The position numbers and the translations under genes were made by a program. The notes beneath the pieces were generated by a model. That model was not told where the DNA came from and did no database searches. It was given only the letters and a program-made list of their open reading frames with translations. From Propionibacteriaceae bacterium UBA5174 (lineage in GTDB: Bacteria; Actinomycetota; Actinomycetes; Propionibacteriales; Propionibacteriaceae): a stretch of DNA of 22,748 nt. Below, in pieces: positions 15,298 to 22,748 of the stretch. Where the stretch lies: positions 7,953 to 30,700 of the forward strand of contig DHWU01000077.1 of assembly GCA_002413345.1 (NCBI GenBank). Direction: 5' to 3'. Positions within the stretch are counted from its first letter, which is position 1; every line of letters starts with the position of its first letter.

Positions 15298-16566
15298 ATG
15301 ATAAATGGCCCACGACCGGAGTCCGGATTGGGTGCGCCGCCCCCACCGCCACCTGCTCCGCCCGGACCACCTGCTCCGCCCGGACCACCTGCTCCGCCGC
15401 CTACGGTGCCACCCGGACCACCTGCTCCGCCCGCCGTGCCCACCGCGGCAGTGTCCGCGCCACGGTCAGGTTCCTCGATGGCCCCGCCGCCGCCGATGCC
15501 TGGCGGCAACTCACCGGAGCAGGCCAAGACCGGATCGGGCAAGCGATGGCTGGCTAGGTTTGCCATGTTGCTGCTCTGCCTCGCCTTGGGCGTCTTGATT
15601 CTGGTTACGGTCTTCTCCTCGAACGTCCACCCAATCCCCGACTCCGATTCGGTGTCGGTGTTCGGCGTGTGGTCGGCAATGTGGGGCGGAGCTGTCGCGC
15701 ATCCGGCCACGATGGCGTCGATCTCGGTTGCGACGGGGTTGGCTCTGTTTGCTGCCGCGGCTGCTGGCATCTGGTTTGTTGCTGCGGTGGTTGCGATCAT
15801 CGGGTGCCCCACAAGGTTCTGGGTGCGGTTGGGCATCGCCTTGACTACGGCCTTCTTCTTTCTGGGGTTCGCGTGGTTCAGCACTTGGCAGTTGGTGACC
15901 CCTTGGCTGCCGTCGTTATTCAGCGGCACTCAAGCTGCCAGCTCGCTTGATCTCGGCTCCTTGGCCGTGATGGCGGTGATCTGTGCCGGGGTACTGATTC
16001 TGCTCGCCCAGGTTCGTGATGGCGCCGAAAGCCGTGCCGGTCGGGTGTCGACGGCGCTGATTCTGGTGCTGGCTGCGTCGTTATTTGCCGCAGTCGCTGG
16101 CAGCGGGGTGGGGGTGGCTGATTTCGGAAACTCCGGGTACACCCTCCTTGGCTTCCTTGGCAGCTCGCTGCTGGGAAATGGTGGGGCGGTCACCGTGGTT
16201 GTTTGGTTAACGGTGGCAATGCTGGTGACCTTTGTTGGGTCTTCTGCGGCGGCGGCCAAGCGTGCCGGAAGCGGCGGGTTCTTTGTCTTTGGCGTAGTCA
16301 CTGCAGCTTTGGCTCTGCTGGTGGTTGTTGCCGTGACCGTCGCGGTCGCTTTGGTAAACCAGGCTTATGTGGCCAATGGTGGCGCCTTCGATGGCTGGGC
16401 GATCAGCGGACCCTTCCAGCCAACTAACGCTTTCACTTGGCTAACGATCGCTTTGGTATTGGTGCTGTTGACAGTCTCGATAATGAGTCGTGCACGCGGC
16501 GGGCGTCCCAAGCCAGCAAGCGATGCGGCAAGCTCGACCGATGATGCGCTCGAGTGTGGGGAGTGA
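15298..16566 (+). CDS. Proline-rich polytopic membrane protein, unknown function
   Basis: A 422-residue protein that I do not recognise. The first 60 or so residues are a cytoplasmic tail of PPG/PPAPPGPP repeats; then come about eight hydrophobic segments, from WLARFAMLLLCLALGVLILV to WLTIALVLVLLTVSIMS, and a short polar C-terminus. No catalytic or transporter signature is visible. ATG 15298 is chosen for its GGGGGGA SD 7 bases away; GTG 15271 in frame would add nine residues but overlaps the inverted repeat. The stop is 2 bases before the next start, so it is co-translated with the subtilase-vWA protein and may form a membrane complex with it (inference). Confidence 0.75.
   Translation: MINGPRPESGLGAPPPPPPAPPGPPAPPGPPAPPPTVPPGPPAPPAVPTAAVSAPRSGSSMAPPPPMPGGNSPEQAKTGSGKRWLARFAMLLLCLALGVLILVTVFSSNVHPIPDSDSVSVFGVWSAMWGGAVAHPATMASISVATGLALFAAAAAGIWFVAAVVAIIGCPTRFWVRLGIALTTAFFFLGFAWFSTWQLVTPWLPSLFSGTQAASSLDLGSLAVMAVICAGVLILLAQVRDGAESRAGRVSTALILVLAASLFAAVAGSGVGVADFGNSGYTLLGFLGSSLLGNGGAVTVVVWLTVAMLVTFVGSSAAAAKRAGSGGFFVFGVVTAALALLVVVAVTVAVALVNQAYVANGGAFDGWAISGPFQPTNAFTWLTIALVLVLLTVSIMSRARGGRPKPASDAASSTDDALECGE
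15349..15435 (+). repeat. 18-base repeats coding PPAPPG
   Basis: Units of CCACCTGCTCCGCCCGGA or close variants start at 15349, 15367, 15385 and 15418, the third incomplete. They encode the PPAPPG tail of the membrane protein. Like the repeats at 2732-2821, copy number may vary without a frame change. Confidence 0.85.
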
Positions 16567-16568
16567 CG

Positions 16569-19500
16569 ATGGATGATTCAAAGAAGGACACCGAACCCAA
16601 GCAGTCGAAGAAGCCTGACTCGAAATCGCCGAAACGTCGACTGCGCGCAGTCACAGCGGGGCTGCTCGCTGCGGGGCTGCTATTCACCGGACTCGGTGTC
16701 ACTGGGGTGGTGCTGAACTGGGACGCCTTCGCTGACGGCACGATCGATCAGACCGCGTTGACTCCGGTGGAGTTACCAACCGGGGAGATCGTCTACAACG
16801 AGCGGATGTCGGCCTACCGTCCGTCAGTTGATTCGCTGGCCGCCGATGAAGCCACCGAGCAGATCTTCGTCGCCAACGAGGTGATGGTGATGTTCAAAGC
16901 TGGTGTGACGCCCGCTCAAGCTGGTGCAGCCATCGCTAAGTGGGGTGGCACCGTGGTTGGCCATCTGACCGCGATCAACCGTTACGAGGTGGTCTTTCCG
17001 GAGAAGCGCAGCCTCAGTGACCTCAAGGCCTATACGGCCACCTTGCAGGCTGATCCTTCGGTGGAGATTGCTTATGTGAACCTTATGCAATCGGTCACCA
17101 GCGAGGAGACGAACCCGACTAACGACACTGGTTGGGCTGGCGATTGGAATGGTGCCAAGACAGTTGACGGTAACTGGGGAATGGAAGCCATCAATGCGCC
17201 AACTCTGTGGGGCTACGCCGACGAAATCAGCAAGGGTGTGGCGGCCACGCCAGTCGGCATTTTAGACGCCGGGTTCAGCAGCAACGCCGACGTCAGCGTA
17301 GATGTGCTCTCACCCAACACTGAGGATAATCACGGCACCCACGTGGCGGGCACAATCGGGGCCAAATACAACAACAAGGAGGGCGTCTCGGGGGTAGTTC
17401 CTGCGGGGGTGAAGATGTACGGGTTCCCGACTTACAGCTTCAACTACTCCTTGTTGTGGGACAACCGAAAGAAGGCCTTGCTGGAAGCGTCACAAACCGG
17501 AGATGTGAATGATCTTTACCAGCGCGCAAACCTGACCCCAACGGCCTCCTCGGAGTTGGGTTTGGTGTATCTGGTAGCCGAACGCAAAGCGCGAGTAGTG
17601 AACTACAGCATGGGGTTTGGCAGCAGCTTGTTGTCTTATGCCGCCAGCCGAGGGAACTCGGCCGCAGTGAAAGCCTACGAGTCGGATAGCGAACCGGCCG
17701 TTCACCTGATCAACGCGCTGGCCCGCGCAGGCCATGACTTCTTGTTGGTTACCTCAGCTGGGAACAGCGCGCGGCAGCTGAACCGCACCAACACTGGGTG
17801 TGGGTGGTTCGCCTGCGACGAGTTGTACGTTGAAGACCGCAACGCCGAGTATGGCTATCGCACTGCAGGTTCCGGAGAGTCGGAATTCGCCACGGGTGGC
17901 AACATAACTGCGTCCTTCAACTCGCTGTTTACCTTCATTGGCAGTTCTGCCGACAGTCGGGCCGATTCGGCTGCAGCGAAGGAAGCGCGCAAACACATCG
18001 TGGTGGTTGGCGCAGCCGGCCAAAGCGACAAGGGGCTTTATGCCGCTGACTTCAGCGACCGAGGTGACCGGGTGGATCTTTACGCGCCAGGGGTGGGAAT
18101 TGAAAGCACGATCGGCGTTGCGTCCAGGAACGCAGCCGATGCCAAGGAGGCTAAGGAGCGCACCTGCGGATCGGTGTTGTGCGCTACTTGGGATGGAACC
18201 TCAATGGCCACGCCACATGTCACCGGCACCGCCGATGCACTGTGGGCAATGGATCCGACTATGAGTTCGCAAGAAGTGCGCCAACGGATCAAGGATTCGC
18301 TTCAGTCTGGCGACTCGGCTTGCTCAGGCAACTGCTTCTTGGATGCCGGGGCGGCAGCAACCAAGCTGCATGACGATCTGGCCAACGAACAGGCAAGCAG
18401 CGGGGTCACCCCAGGTGGTGCCTATCTGGGCAGCGGCGACACGATCACCTCCATGGTCTTCGATACCTCAGGTTCGATGTCGAGTTCATCTGGGCGGACG
18501 CAGACCGTCGATCTGGGCAATGGTGAGACCGACACCCAGGATGTGTCCAAGATTAATGCGGCCAAAGAAGCCGGCCAGGTTCTGCTGAAGACCATCAAAG
18601 CCACCGCCGCCAGATCTGGCGGCAACTATCAGATTGGGGTGGCCCAGTTCGCCGACAGCAGCTCGATGGTCCTCGCGCCAACCGCCGACTATGCGGGAGT
18701 GGCCAACGCGATTTCGGGGTTGACTTCGAACGGAGGTACCAACCTGGTTGACGCAATCGACATTGGAGCTAGTCAGCTCTCCGGCCAGCGGGGTTTGAAG
18801 GTGATGATCCTGCTTTCCGACGGAAAGGACGAGTCTGGCAACTCCGACGACACCATCTTGGCTGAGGCGAAGACGGCCGCAGCTGAGGGAGTGAAGATCT
18901 GCACCGTCGGCTTCGGTGAGACCGGTGATTTGAACGAAGCACTGTTGAAGCAGGTGGCCACCAGCACCGGGTGTAGCTACAGCTACGCGGATTCGGCGAG
19001 CGCAGTCGCTCTGGCTGGCAGCTTCATCTCAGCTCAACTGCAGGCAACTTCAACGGTGATTGGGCAATCTACGGGAACTGTCGGTGGTGGGCCTGCGGCG
19101 GGTTCTGGCACGGGGTCATCAACGTCTGCTGGTAGTTCCGCAACTCCAGGCGCGGGAACCCCAAACACCGGAATCGGCGTGCAAACCTCGCAGAAGATCC
19201 AGTTGAAGGTGCCTAACCAGACCGGTGACCTGACTGCAGTGCTGTACTCGCCGTCCACCAATGTTGAAGTGGTGCTGACTGATGCTGCCGGCAAGGTGGT
19301 GGACGCTAGGTATGCCGGGGTGACCATCGACACGAGCCAGATGCCAGTGCAGGTGACTATTACCGATCCGAAACAGGGGTCGTGGACCCTCGAAGTTCGA
19401 GGCAAAGATGCCAAGGCCAACGGGCAGCCGTTCTACACCGTGGCTGCCTTCAAACCGGTCGAGCGGGAGTACTTGGTCAACCAGGTCCCGCAGCTGACTT

Positions 19501-19643
19501 TGCCCACGCCTGAGGCCGTGGCAATCGCCCCAGATCTGACAATGACCCTGGCCGCGGTGAGTCTAGGCGCAGGCGTCTTCCTTGGTTTCTTGGGCGCAAC
19601 TATGTTGCTAGTTGGGGTCACGCCGCCGGTGAAGCAAACCTGA
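16569..19643 (+). CDS. Membrane-anchored subtilase (S8) with von Willebrand A domain
   Basis: A 1024-residue surface protease of unknown target. Layout: a basic cytoplasmic N-terminus, a signal or anchor segment (about 26-50), a propeptide-like inhibitor domain (about 98-176), the S8 catalytic domain (about 205-600) with Asp233 (ILDAGF), His258 (NHGTHVAG), Asn399 (SAGN) and Ser545 (GTSMATPH), a vWA domain (about 625-822) with MIDAS residues D632-x-S634-x-S636, Thr724 and Asp751, a Ser/Gly/Thr linker (about 830-868), a beta-rich domain (about 875-962) and a C-terminal membrane segment (990-1017) before a 7-residue tail. All catalytic and MIDAS residues are present. ATG 16569 has SD GGGGAG (16558-16563); GTG 16554 would overlap the upstream gene. 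Long inserts in the catalytic domain (around 290-340 and 405-460) are unusual. Confidence 0.9.
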   Translation: MDDSKKDTEPKQSKKPDSKSPKRRLRAVTAGLLAAGLLFTGLGVTGVVLNWDAFADGTIDQTALTPVELPTGEIVYNERMSAYRPSVDSLAADEATEQIFVANEVMVMFKAGVTPAQAGAAIAKWGGTVVGHLTAINRYEVVFPEKRSLSDLKAYTATLQADPSVEIAYVNLMQSVTSEETNPTNDTGWAGDWNGAKTVDGNWGMEAINAPTLWGYADEISKGVAATPVGILDAGFSSNADVSVDVLSPNTEDNHGTHVAGTIGAKYNNKEGVSGVVPAGVKMYGFPTYSFNYSLLWDNRKKALLEASQTGDVNDLYQRANLTPTASSELGLVYLVAERKARVVNYSMGFGSSLLSYAASRGNSAAVKAYESDSEPAVHLINALARAGHDFLLVTSAGNSARQLNRTNTGCGWFACDELYVEDRNAEYGYRTAGSGESEFATGGNITASFNSLFTFIGSSADSRADSAAAKEARKHIVVVGAAGQSDKGLYAADFSDRGDRVDLYAPGVGIESTIGVASRNAADAKEAKERTCGSVLCATWDGTSMATPHVTGTADALWAMDPTMSSQEVRQRIKDSLQSGDSACSGNCFLDAGAAATKLHDDLANEQASSGVTPGGAYLGSGDTITSMVFDTSGSMSSSSGRTQTVDLGNGETDTQDVSKINAAKEAGQVLLKTIKATAARSGGNYQIGVAQFADSSSMVLAPTADYAGVANAISGLTSNGGTNLVDAIDIGASQLSGQRGLKVMILLSDGKDESGNSDDTILAEAKTAAAEGVKICTVGFGETGDLNEALLKQVATSTGCSYSYADSASAVALAGSFISAQLQATSTVIGQSTGTVGGGPAAGSGTGSSTSAGSSATPGAGTPNTGIGVQTSQKIQLKVPNQTGDLTAVLYSPSTNVEVVLTDAAGKVVDARYAGVTIDTSQMPVQVTITDPKQGSWTLEVRGKDAKANGQPFYTVAAFKPVEREYLVNQVPQLTLPTPEAVAIAPDLTMTLAAVSLGAGVFLGFLGATMLLVGVTPPVKQT

Positions 19644-19700
19644 TCGGTGGGTGGATCGTCAACGCGGTGCGCTCTGAGTTCAGGTCTGACCTGGGCCCGA

Positions 19701-21395
19701 TTACGACGCTCCGGCTAGGTAATGCTCCTGTGCTTGGGTTGCGCTCAAAGCTGCGTTGTAGATCGCGACGTACTGCAGGTCGCCTTTGAAGTACTTGGGG
19801 CCGCTCAGATCGTTGCTGGTGCTGCCGCCATTCCGCCAGCCGTCGAGATTCCCACAGCCGATCTTCCAATAGCCGGCGAAGGTCTGTGCGCTGGTCACCG
19901 ACGTGTCTGACATCGCCAGGCCGCCATCGACGTAGAGGAACTGGCCAGCGGCGGACAGAGTGGCCACCACGTGGTGCCAACTGCCATCGGCGTAGTTCTT
20001 GCCGTCGGTGGTGTAGACGGTCTTGACCTGGGTCGGGTACACCCCGAAGACAACTCGGCCGCTGGTGTCCAAATAGACATGCCGGTCGTATTGGGAATCG
20101 CCCACCCCGGTGCGGCTGGAGTTGAAGCCAACCAGCTTGCCGTTGGCCTTGGTGGTGGTGCGAAACCAGGCTTCCAGAGAAAAGGTGTTGGGCGTCGAAG
20201 TGGTGGTGCGAGATGGGAGAGTCACGCACTGGCTGGTGCCATTGAAAGTCACGGACGTGGTTGGGGTGTCGCGATCACAGCCGTGGCTCGTTGAGACGGT
20301 GGGAGTGGCGGCATAGGTCCCGGTGTGGCTGTTTCCAGACAGATCGGTCTCGGTATAGCCGGACCAAATCGAGTATTTCGGGTTCATCGCGAAGGCCAAA
20401 TAGGTGTTGGTTTGGCTGAGGCTGGTGACAGCGTTGCTGCAGCTGAAGAAGGTACGGGTGCCGGTGGTGTCTTTGGTGTTCTGGATGGTTGCGGCGTAGG
20501 CCGCCCACGAACTGGACAGTTGCACGGCAGAAACCGTCACCACCGACAGGGAAATCGCCAGCACCACGATCAGTCGACGGGTTCGCGTAGTACCCCGGTC
20601 TGGCTGGCGATCGGGATCGTCGTGGTCTTGTTCAACTCGAATGAAGAAGGCTGCGATCAGCGGGATCAGACTGGCCAGGATCAGCACGACGTGCTGGTTG
20701 AGGCTGAGTGCCGGGATCGGAGTAAGCACAAAATGCCCCGAAGCGTCCTGCTGAGTGATCTGAACCACCGCGTCTTGGCCGCTCACCAGAACAGTCCCGG
20801 CGGCGTCCACCGGGAACAGACCCGTGTTCACTACGTGCATCAGCACCCCGCCCGAGTCGGCAGGAGTGAAGCCCAGCATGGACAGGTTGATCCACGGTCG
20901 CAGCCACAACATGATCAAGGTCAGCGAGACGGTTATCCCGACGATCCGGACTGCCCACCGATGGTCTGCGGCCCAGTGGTTGAAGCTGGTCAGCAGCACT
21001 ATCGCGAAAGCAGCCAACACCAGCCAGGGCAAGCCCATCAGCACCCAGCCCAGGCCAGGCAGGATCAAAACGGAACTGCCGATCACGTTGGCAACGGGCA
21101 CGCTAAGCGGGTCTGCAGAGCCGTTGAGGTCACCCTTGGTGGTGAACTCACCGTTGTCGGTCAGCGCCACGATCCGGTGGGTATAGACCCGTTCGCCGCG
21201 CTGAAACGAGATGATGTCACCGACCTGATAGGACGACTCAGCGTGCGTTACCACCAGCGTTCCCACTGGTGCGGTTTGCCCCATGCTTGGGGTTTGGACG
21301 GCGAATATCCGCCAACCAGAGGACAGGGCTAGGGCCAACAGCATCGCTGCCAGCCCCAGCCCAACAGCCGTCCAGAGGACGGCCTTCTTGGTCAT
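19701..21395 (-). CDS. SipW-like signal peptidase fused to a LamG domain
   Basis: A 564-residue fusion. The N-terminus is an S26B-type signal peptidase: membrane segment (about 6-25), TPSMGQTAPVG with nucleophile Ser37, YTHRIV with His73 in place of the bacterial Lys, and KGDLNGSADP (87-96). Further membrane segments lie near 103-136, 148-167 and 233-253. After a polar DQPDRG-rich loop, a basic hydrophobic segment (272-296) ends in AAYAATIQNTKDTTGT (298-313), almost the same as the cleavage region AALAATIQNSTNTAGT of the neighbouring secreted protein. The remainder (about 315-564) is a LamG/concanavalin-like domain, with FSLEAWFRT, GSWHHVVATL and FLYVDGG. It starts 19 bases after the stop of that upstream gene, in the same operon. 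I infer that the peptidase cuts both the neighbour and itself. Confidence 0.85.
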   Translation of the reverse strand: MTKKAVLWTAVGLGLAAMLLALALSSGWRIFAVQTPSMGQTAPVGTLVVTHAESSYQVGDIISFQRGERVYTHRIVALTDNGEFTTKGDLNGSADPLSVPVANVIGSSVLILPGLGWVLMGLPWLVLAAFAIVLLTSFNHWAADHRWAVRIVGITVSLTLIMLWLRPWINLSMLGFTPADSGGVLMHVVNTGLFPVDAAGTVLVSGQDAVVQITQQDASGHFVLTPIPALSLNQHVVLILASLIPLIAAFFIRVEQDHDDPDRQPDRGTTRTRRLIVVLAISLSVVTVSAVQLSSSWAAYAATIQNTKDTTGTRTFFSCSNAVTSLSQTNTYLAFAMNPKYSIWSGYTETDLSGNSHTGTYAATPTVSTSHGCDRDTPTTSVTFNGTSQCVTLPSRTTTSTPNTFSLEAWFRTTTKANGKLVGFNSSRTGVGDSQYDRHVYLDTSGRVVFGVYPTQVKTVYTTDGKNYADGSWHHVVATLSAAGQFLYVDGGLAMSDTSVTSAQTFAGYWKIGCGNLDGWRNGGSTSNDLSGPKYFKGDLQYVAIYNAALSATQAQEHYLAGAS

Positions 21396-21414
21396 CGTCG
21401 GATTTCGGTGCCGA

Positions 21415-22062
21415 TCAGGCGCCGAAGGCCCAGGTGATTGCTTGGGAGGCCTTCAACCCTTGGTAGGCGTTACCGGCGGAAGGATCGAGAGTCACCGAAA
21501 TGTTGACCGGAATCGAAGCTCCAGCGGCAACGCTGGTGGTGCTGAGTTTGTTCAGGATGTCTGTCGTGGTGGTGAAGCCAGCAGCGGTACCGGAATAGAT
21601 GGTGGTGGTGCCAGACTTGACCACCACATTCAGCTTGCCGCACAGGTCGGTGGCGGTGCCATTGACAGTGCCGTTGGCCGACTGGGTGCAGGTACCACCG
21701 GTGACGCTGAAGCTGGAGGCTGCCACGCTGCCGGTGTTCTTGATGGTGATGTCGGTCGATACGGCGCTGCCCGGAACCATCACCATTGAACCGCCGTACT
21801 TGTTAATGGTCGCGCAGGTGGCGCTGTTGGTGGCCACTGAGCCGCCATCAGTGCTAGTGCAGGTGACCGTCCCAGCGGAGTTCCGTTCTTCCATTACCAA
21901 AGTGCCGGTGCCAGCGGTGTTGGTGCTGTTTTGGATCGTGGCGGCCAAGGCGGCAAAGGTTGGAGTCATGCTAAAAGCCAGCAGCATGGAGCTGATGCCG
22001 CCAGCGACGATGACCGGAATTGCCACGCTGCCGCGACGGCGTTTCTGATTGGTTTGAGTCAT
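21415..22062 (-). CDS. Small secreted protein with SipW-type signal (TasA/camelysin-like)
   Basis: A 215-residue exported protein. KRRRG is followed by a hydrophobic segment (VAIPVIVAGGISSMLLAFSM) and a likely cut at AALA before ATIQNSTNTAGTGT. The mature part is rich in Thr, Ser, Gly and Val, with several cysteines, the ITIKNTGSVAASSFSV strand typical of TasA-like folds, and an end reading YQGLKASQAITWAFGA. In Bacillus such proteins form fibres or act as matrix proteins after SipW processing; that role here is inference. The start ATG has SD AGGGG (22075-22071) 8 bases away. The SD lies in a hairpin with its own leader. The gene is first in the operon with the signal peptidase fusion. Confidence 0.8.
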   Translation of the reverse strand: MTQTNQKRRRGSVAIPVIVAGGISSMLLAFSMTPTFAALAATIQNSTNTAGTGTLVMEERNSAGTVTCTSTDGGSVATNSATCATINKYGGSMVMVPGSAVSTDITIKNTGSVAASSFSVTGGTCTQSANGTVNGTATDLCGKLNVVVKSGTTTIYSGTAAGFTTTTDILNKLSTTSVAAGASIPVNISVTLDPSAGNAYQGLKASQAITWAFGA

Positions 22063-22070
22063 TCTTGTTT

Positions 22071-22115
22071 CCCCTAGTTAGAACGAGTACGCCGCGAAGC
22101 GTATTCAATTAGGGG
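22071..22115 (-). promoter_or_regulatory. Leader hairpin that would hide the SD of the secreted-protein gene
   Basis: Reading the minus strand, CCCCTAATT (22115-22107) pairs with AACTAGGGG (22079-22071) in 8 of 9 positions, and GAATACGC (22106-22099) pairs with GCGTACTC (22092-22085) in 7 of 8, around the loop TTCGCG, with a 5-base bulge GTTCT. The outer arm contains the AGGGG SD of the downstream gene. If transcribed from upstream, the RNA could block ribosome binding until unfolded. No promoter is placed with certainty; TTGACT at 22179-22174 is a possible -35 without a fitting -10. Confidence 0.6.
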
Positions 22116-22304
22116 ACACGCGCGAAAGTGCCCTGACGGGTGACATTCACCAGCGTCCGGGGTGTTGGCGGGCAGTCAACTGCGGGTCGTCCTCGACATC
22201 GCCAAGGATGCCCCAGGGCGTATCGGATTGGTTGGCTGGAGTGAGGTTTACCCAAGGTTTCGCTTGGCTGGCGGCTGTGGCGCAAGCCGATCACGGGGAG
22301 CCGA

Positions 22305-22310
22305 TAAGAT
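22305..22310 (+). promoter_or_regulatory. -10 element for leaderless argG
   Basis: TAAGAT fits the actinobacterial TAnnnT -10 pattern and ends 7 bases before the argG ATG, which would put the transcription start on the start codon. No SD lies at a useful distance (GGGGAG is 18 bases away). Leaderless mRNAs are common in Actinobacteria. No convincing -35 is seen. Confidence 0.5.
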
Positions 22311-22317
22311 CAGCGCT

Positions 22318-22748
22318 ATGTCCAAGGTCCTTACCGAACTGCCCGTGGGCGAGCGCGTCGGCCTCGCATTCTCTGGAGGTCTCGACACCTCGGTTGCTGT
22401 CGCCTGGATGCGCGAAAAGGGCGCTATCCCGTGCACTTACACAGCCAATCTGGGTCAGGCCGACGAGCCCGACATCGATTCCGTGCCGGGACGAGCCGGC
22501 GCCTACGGTGCTGAGCTTTCCCGCCTAGTCGATTGTCGTGCGGCGATGGTCGAAGAAGGATTGGTGGCGCTGGTCTGCGGCGCTTTCCACATCCGCACCG
22601 GCGGCAAGACCTACTTCAACACCACCCCAATCGGACGCGCAGTCACCGGCACCATGTTGGTGCGGGCGATGCGTGAGGACGATGTGTGGATTTGGGGCGA
22701 TGGCTCGACTTACAAGGGAAACGACATCGAGCGGTTCTACCGCTACGG
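22318..22748 (+). CDS. argG: Argininosuccinate synthase, E. coli-type, N-terminal part (cut by window end)
   Basis: The first 143 residues of the enzyme that joins citrulline and aspartate, using ATP, in arginine synthesis. The ATP-binding P-loop is GLAFSGGLDTS (15-25). YTANLGQADEPD, TGGKTYFNTTPIGRAVTGTM and IWGDGSTYKGNDIERFYRY closely follow E. coli ArgG as I remember it, which belongs to the longer type 2 group. Most actinobacterial ArgG proteins that I know belong to the shorter type 1 group. The gene is divergent from the secreted-protein operon across 255 bases. ATG 22318 is the natural family start. The rest lies beyond the window. Confidence 0.95.
   Translation, partial: MSKVLTELPVGERVGLAFSGGLDTSVAVAWMREKGAIPCTYTANLGQADEPDIDSVPGRAGAYGAELSRLVDCRAAMVEEGLVALVCGAFHIRTGGKTYFNTTPIGRAVTGTMLVRAMREDDVWIWGDGSTYKGNDIERFYRY

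Noticed and set aside
16569..19643. Mycosin (type VII secretion protease) as the identity of the subtilase
   Set aside because: No ESX/type VII genes lie nearby, and the vWA and beta-rich C-terminal domains do not fit mycosins.
19681..19693. CAGGT-CTG-ACCTG as a bidirectional terminator between the subtilase and the signal peptidase genes
   Set aside because: A 5-bp stem with a 3-base loop and no T-run is too weak to report as a feature.
20325..21332. 335-residue plus-strand frame opposite the signal peptidase fusion
   Set aside because: Gln/His/Arg-rich antisense shadow; the minus-strand protein has clear catalytic and LamG motifs.

Overview
The window looks like the chromosome of a moderately high-GC actinobacterium. 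Signs are the paired DUF3352 proteins, a DUF5709 protein, a DnaJ/RsmE and PhoH-YbeY-CBS-Era order, a long LeuA with a leader of the actinobacterial type, many GTG starts and stop/start overlaps. A member of the Propionibacteriales is my guess; nothing in the sequence fixes the genus. All genes look intact apart from the two cut by the window edges (dnaJ at the left, argG at the right). I see no rRNA, tRNA, IS element or CRISPR array.

Left part (1-7000, mostly + strand): the end of dnaJ, then rsmE and tgt, all overlapping, so one operon for protein folding, rRNA methylation and queuosine insertion in tRNA. Two paralogous single-pass membrane DUF3352 proteins follow. On the opposite strand comes a queuosine-precursor transporter, which fits with tgt as a queuosine salvage pair.

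Middle part (7100-15200, + strand): a DUF5709 protein overlaps a prolyl aminopeptidase gene. A strong terminator-like hairpin comes next, then the translation/ribosome-maturation cluster phoH-ybeY-CBS/CNNM protein-era-yggS. phoH seems to use a CTG start behind an ideal Shine-Dalgarno (SD) sequence. leuA follows behind a leader with a short Leu-Leu-Leu peptide, an 11-bp stem and a third sequence copy at the leuA SD. This resembles the LEU element known upstream of actinobacterial leuA. leuA ends at a 19-bp hairpin.

Right part (15250-22100) is an accessory cell-surface region. On + are a proline-rich polytopic membrane protein and, 2 nt later, a 1024-residue membrane-anchored subtilase with a von Willebrand A domain. 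Converging on - is a two-gene operon: a small secreted protein with a SipW-type export signal, then a SipW-like Ser/His signal peptidase fused to a LamG domain. The fusion carries inside itself the same AATIQN cleavage-site motif as the small protein. This suggests that the peptidase releases both the small protein and its own LamG domain. The leader of the operon can fold into a 45-nt hairpin that hides its ribosome binding site. The window ends in an E. coli-type argG, probably transcribed without a leader.
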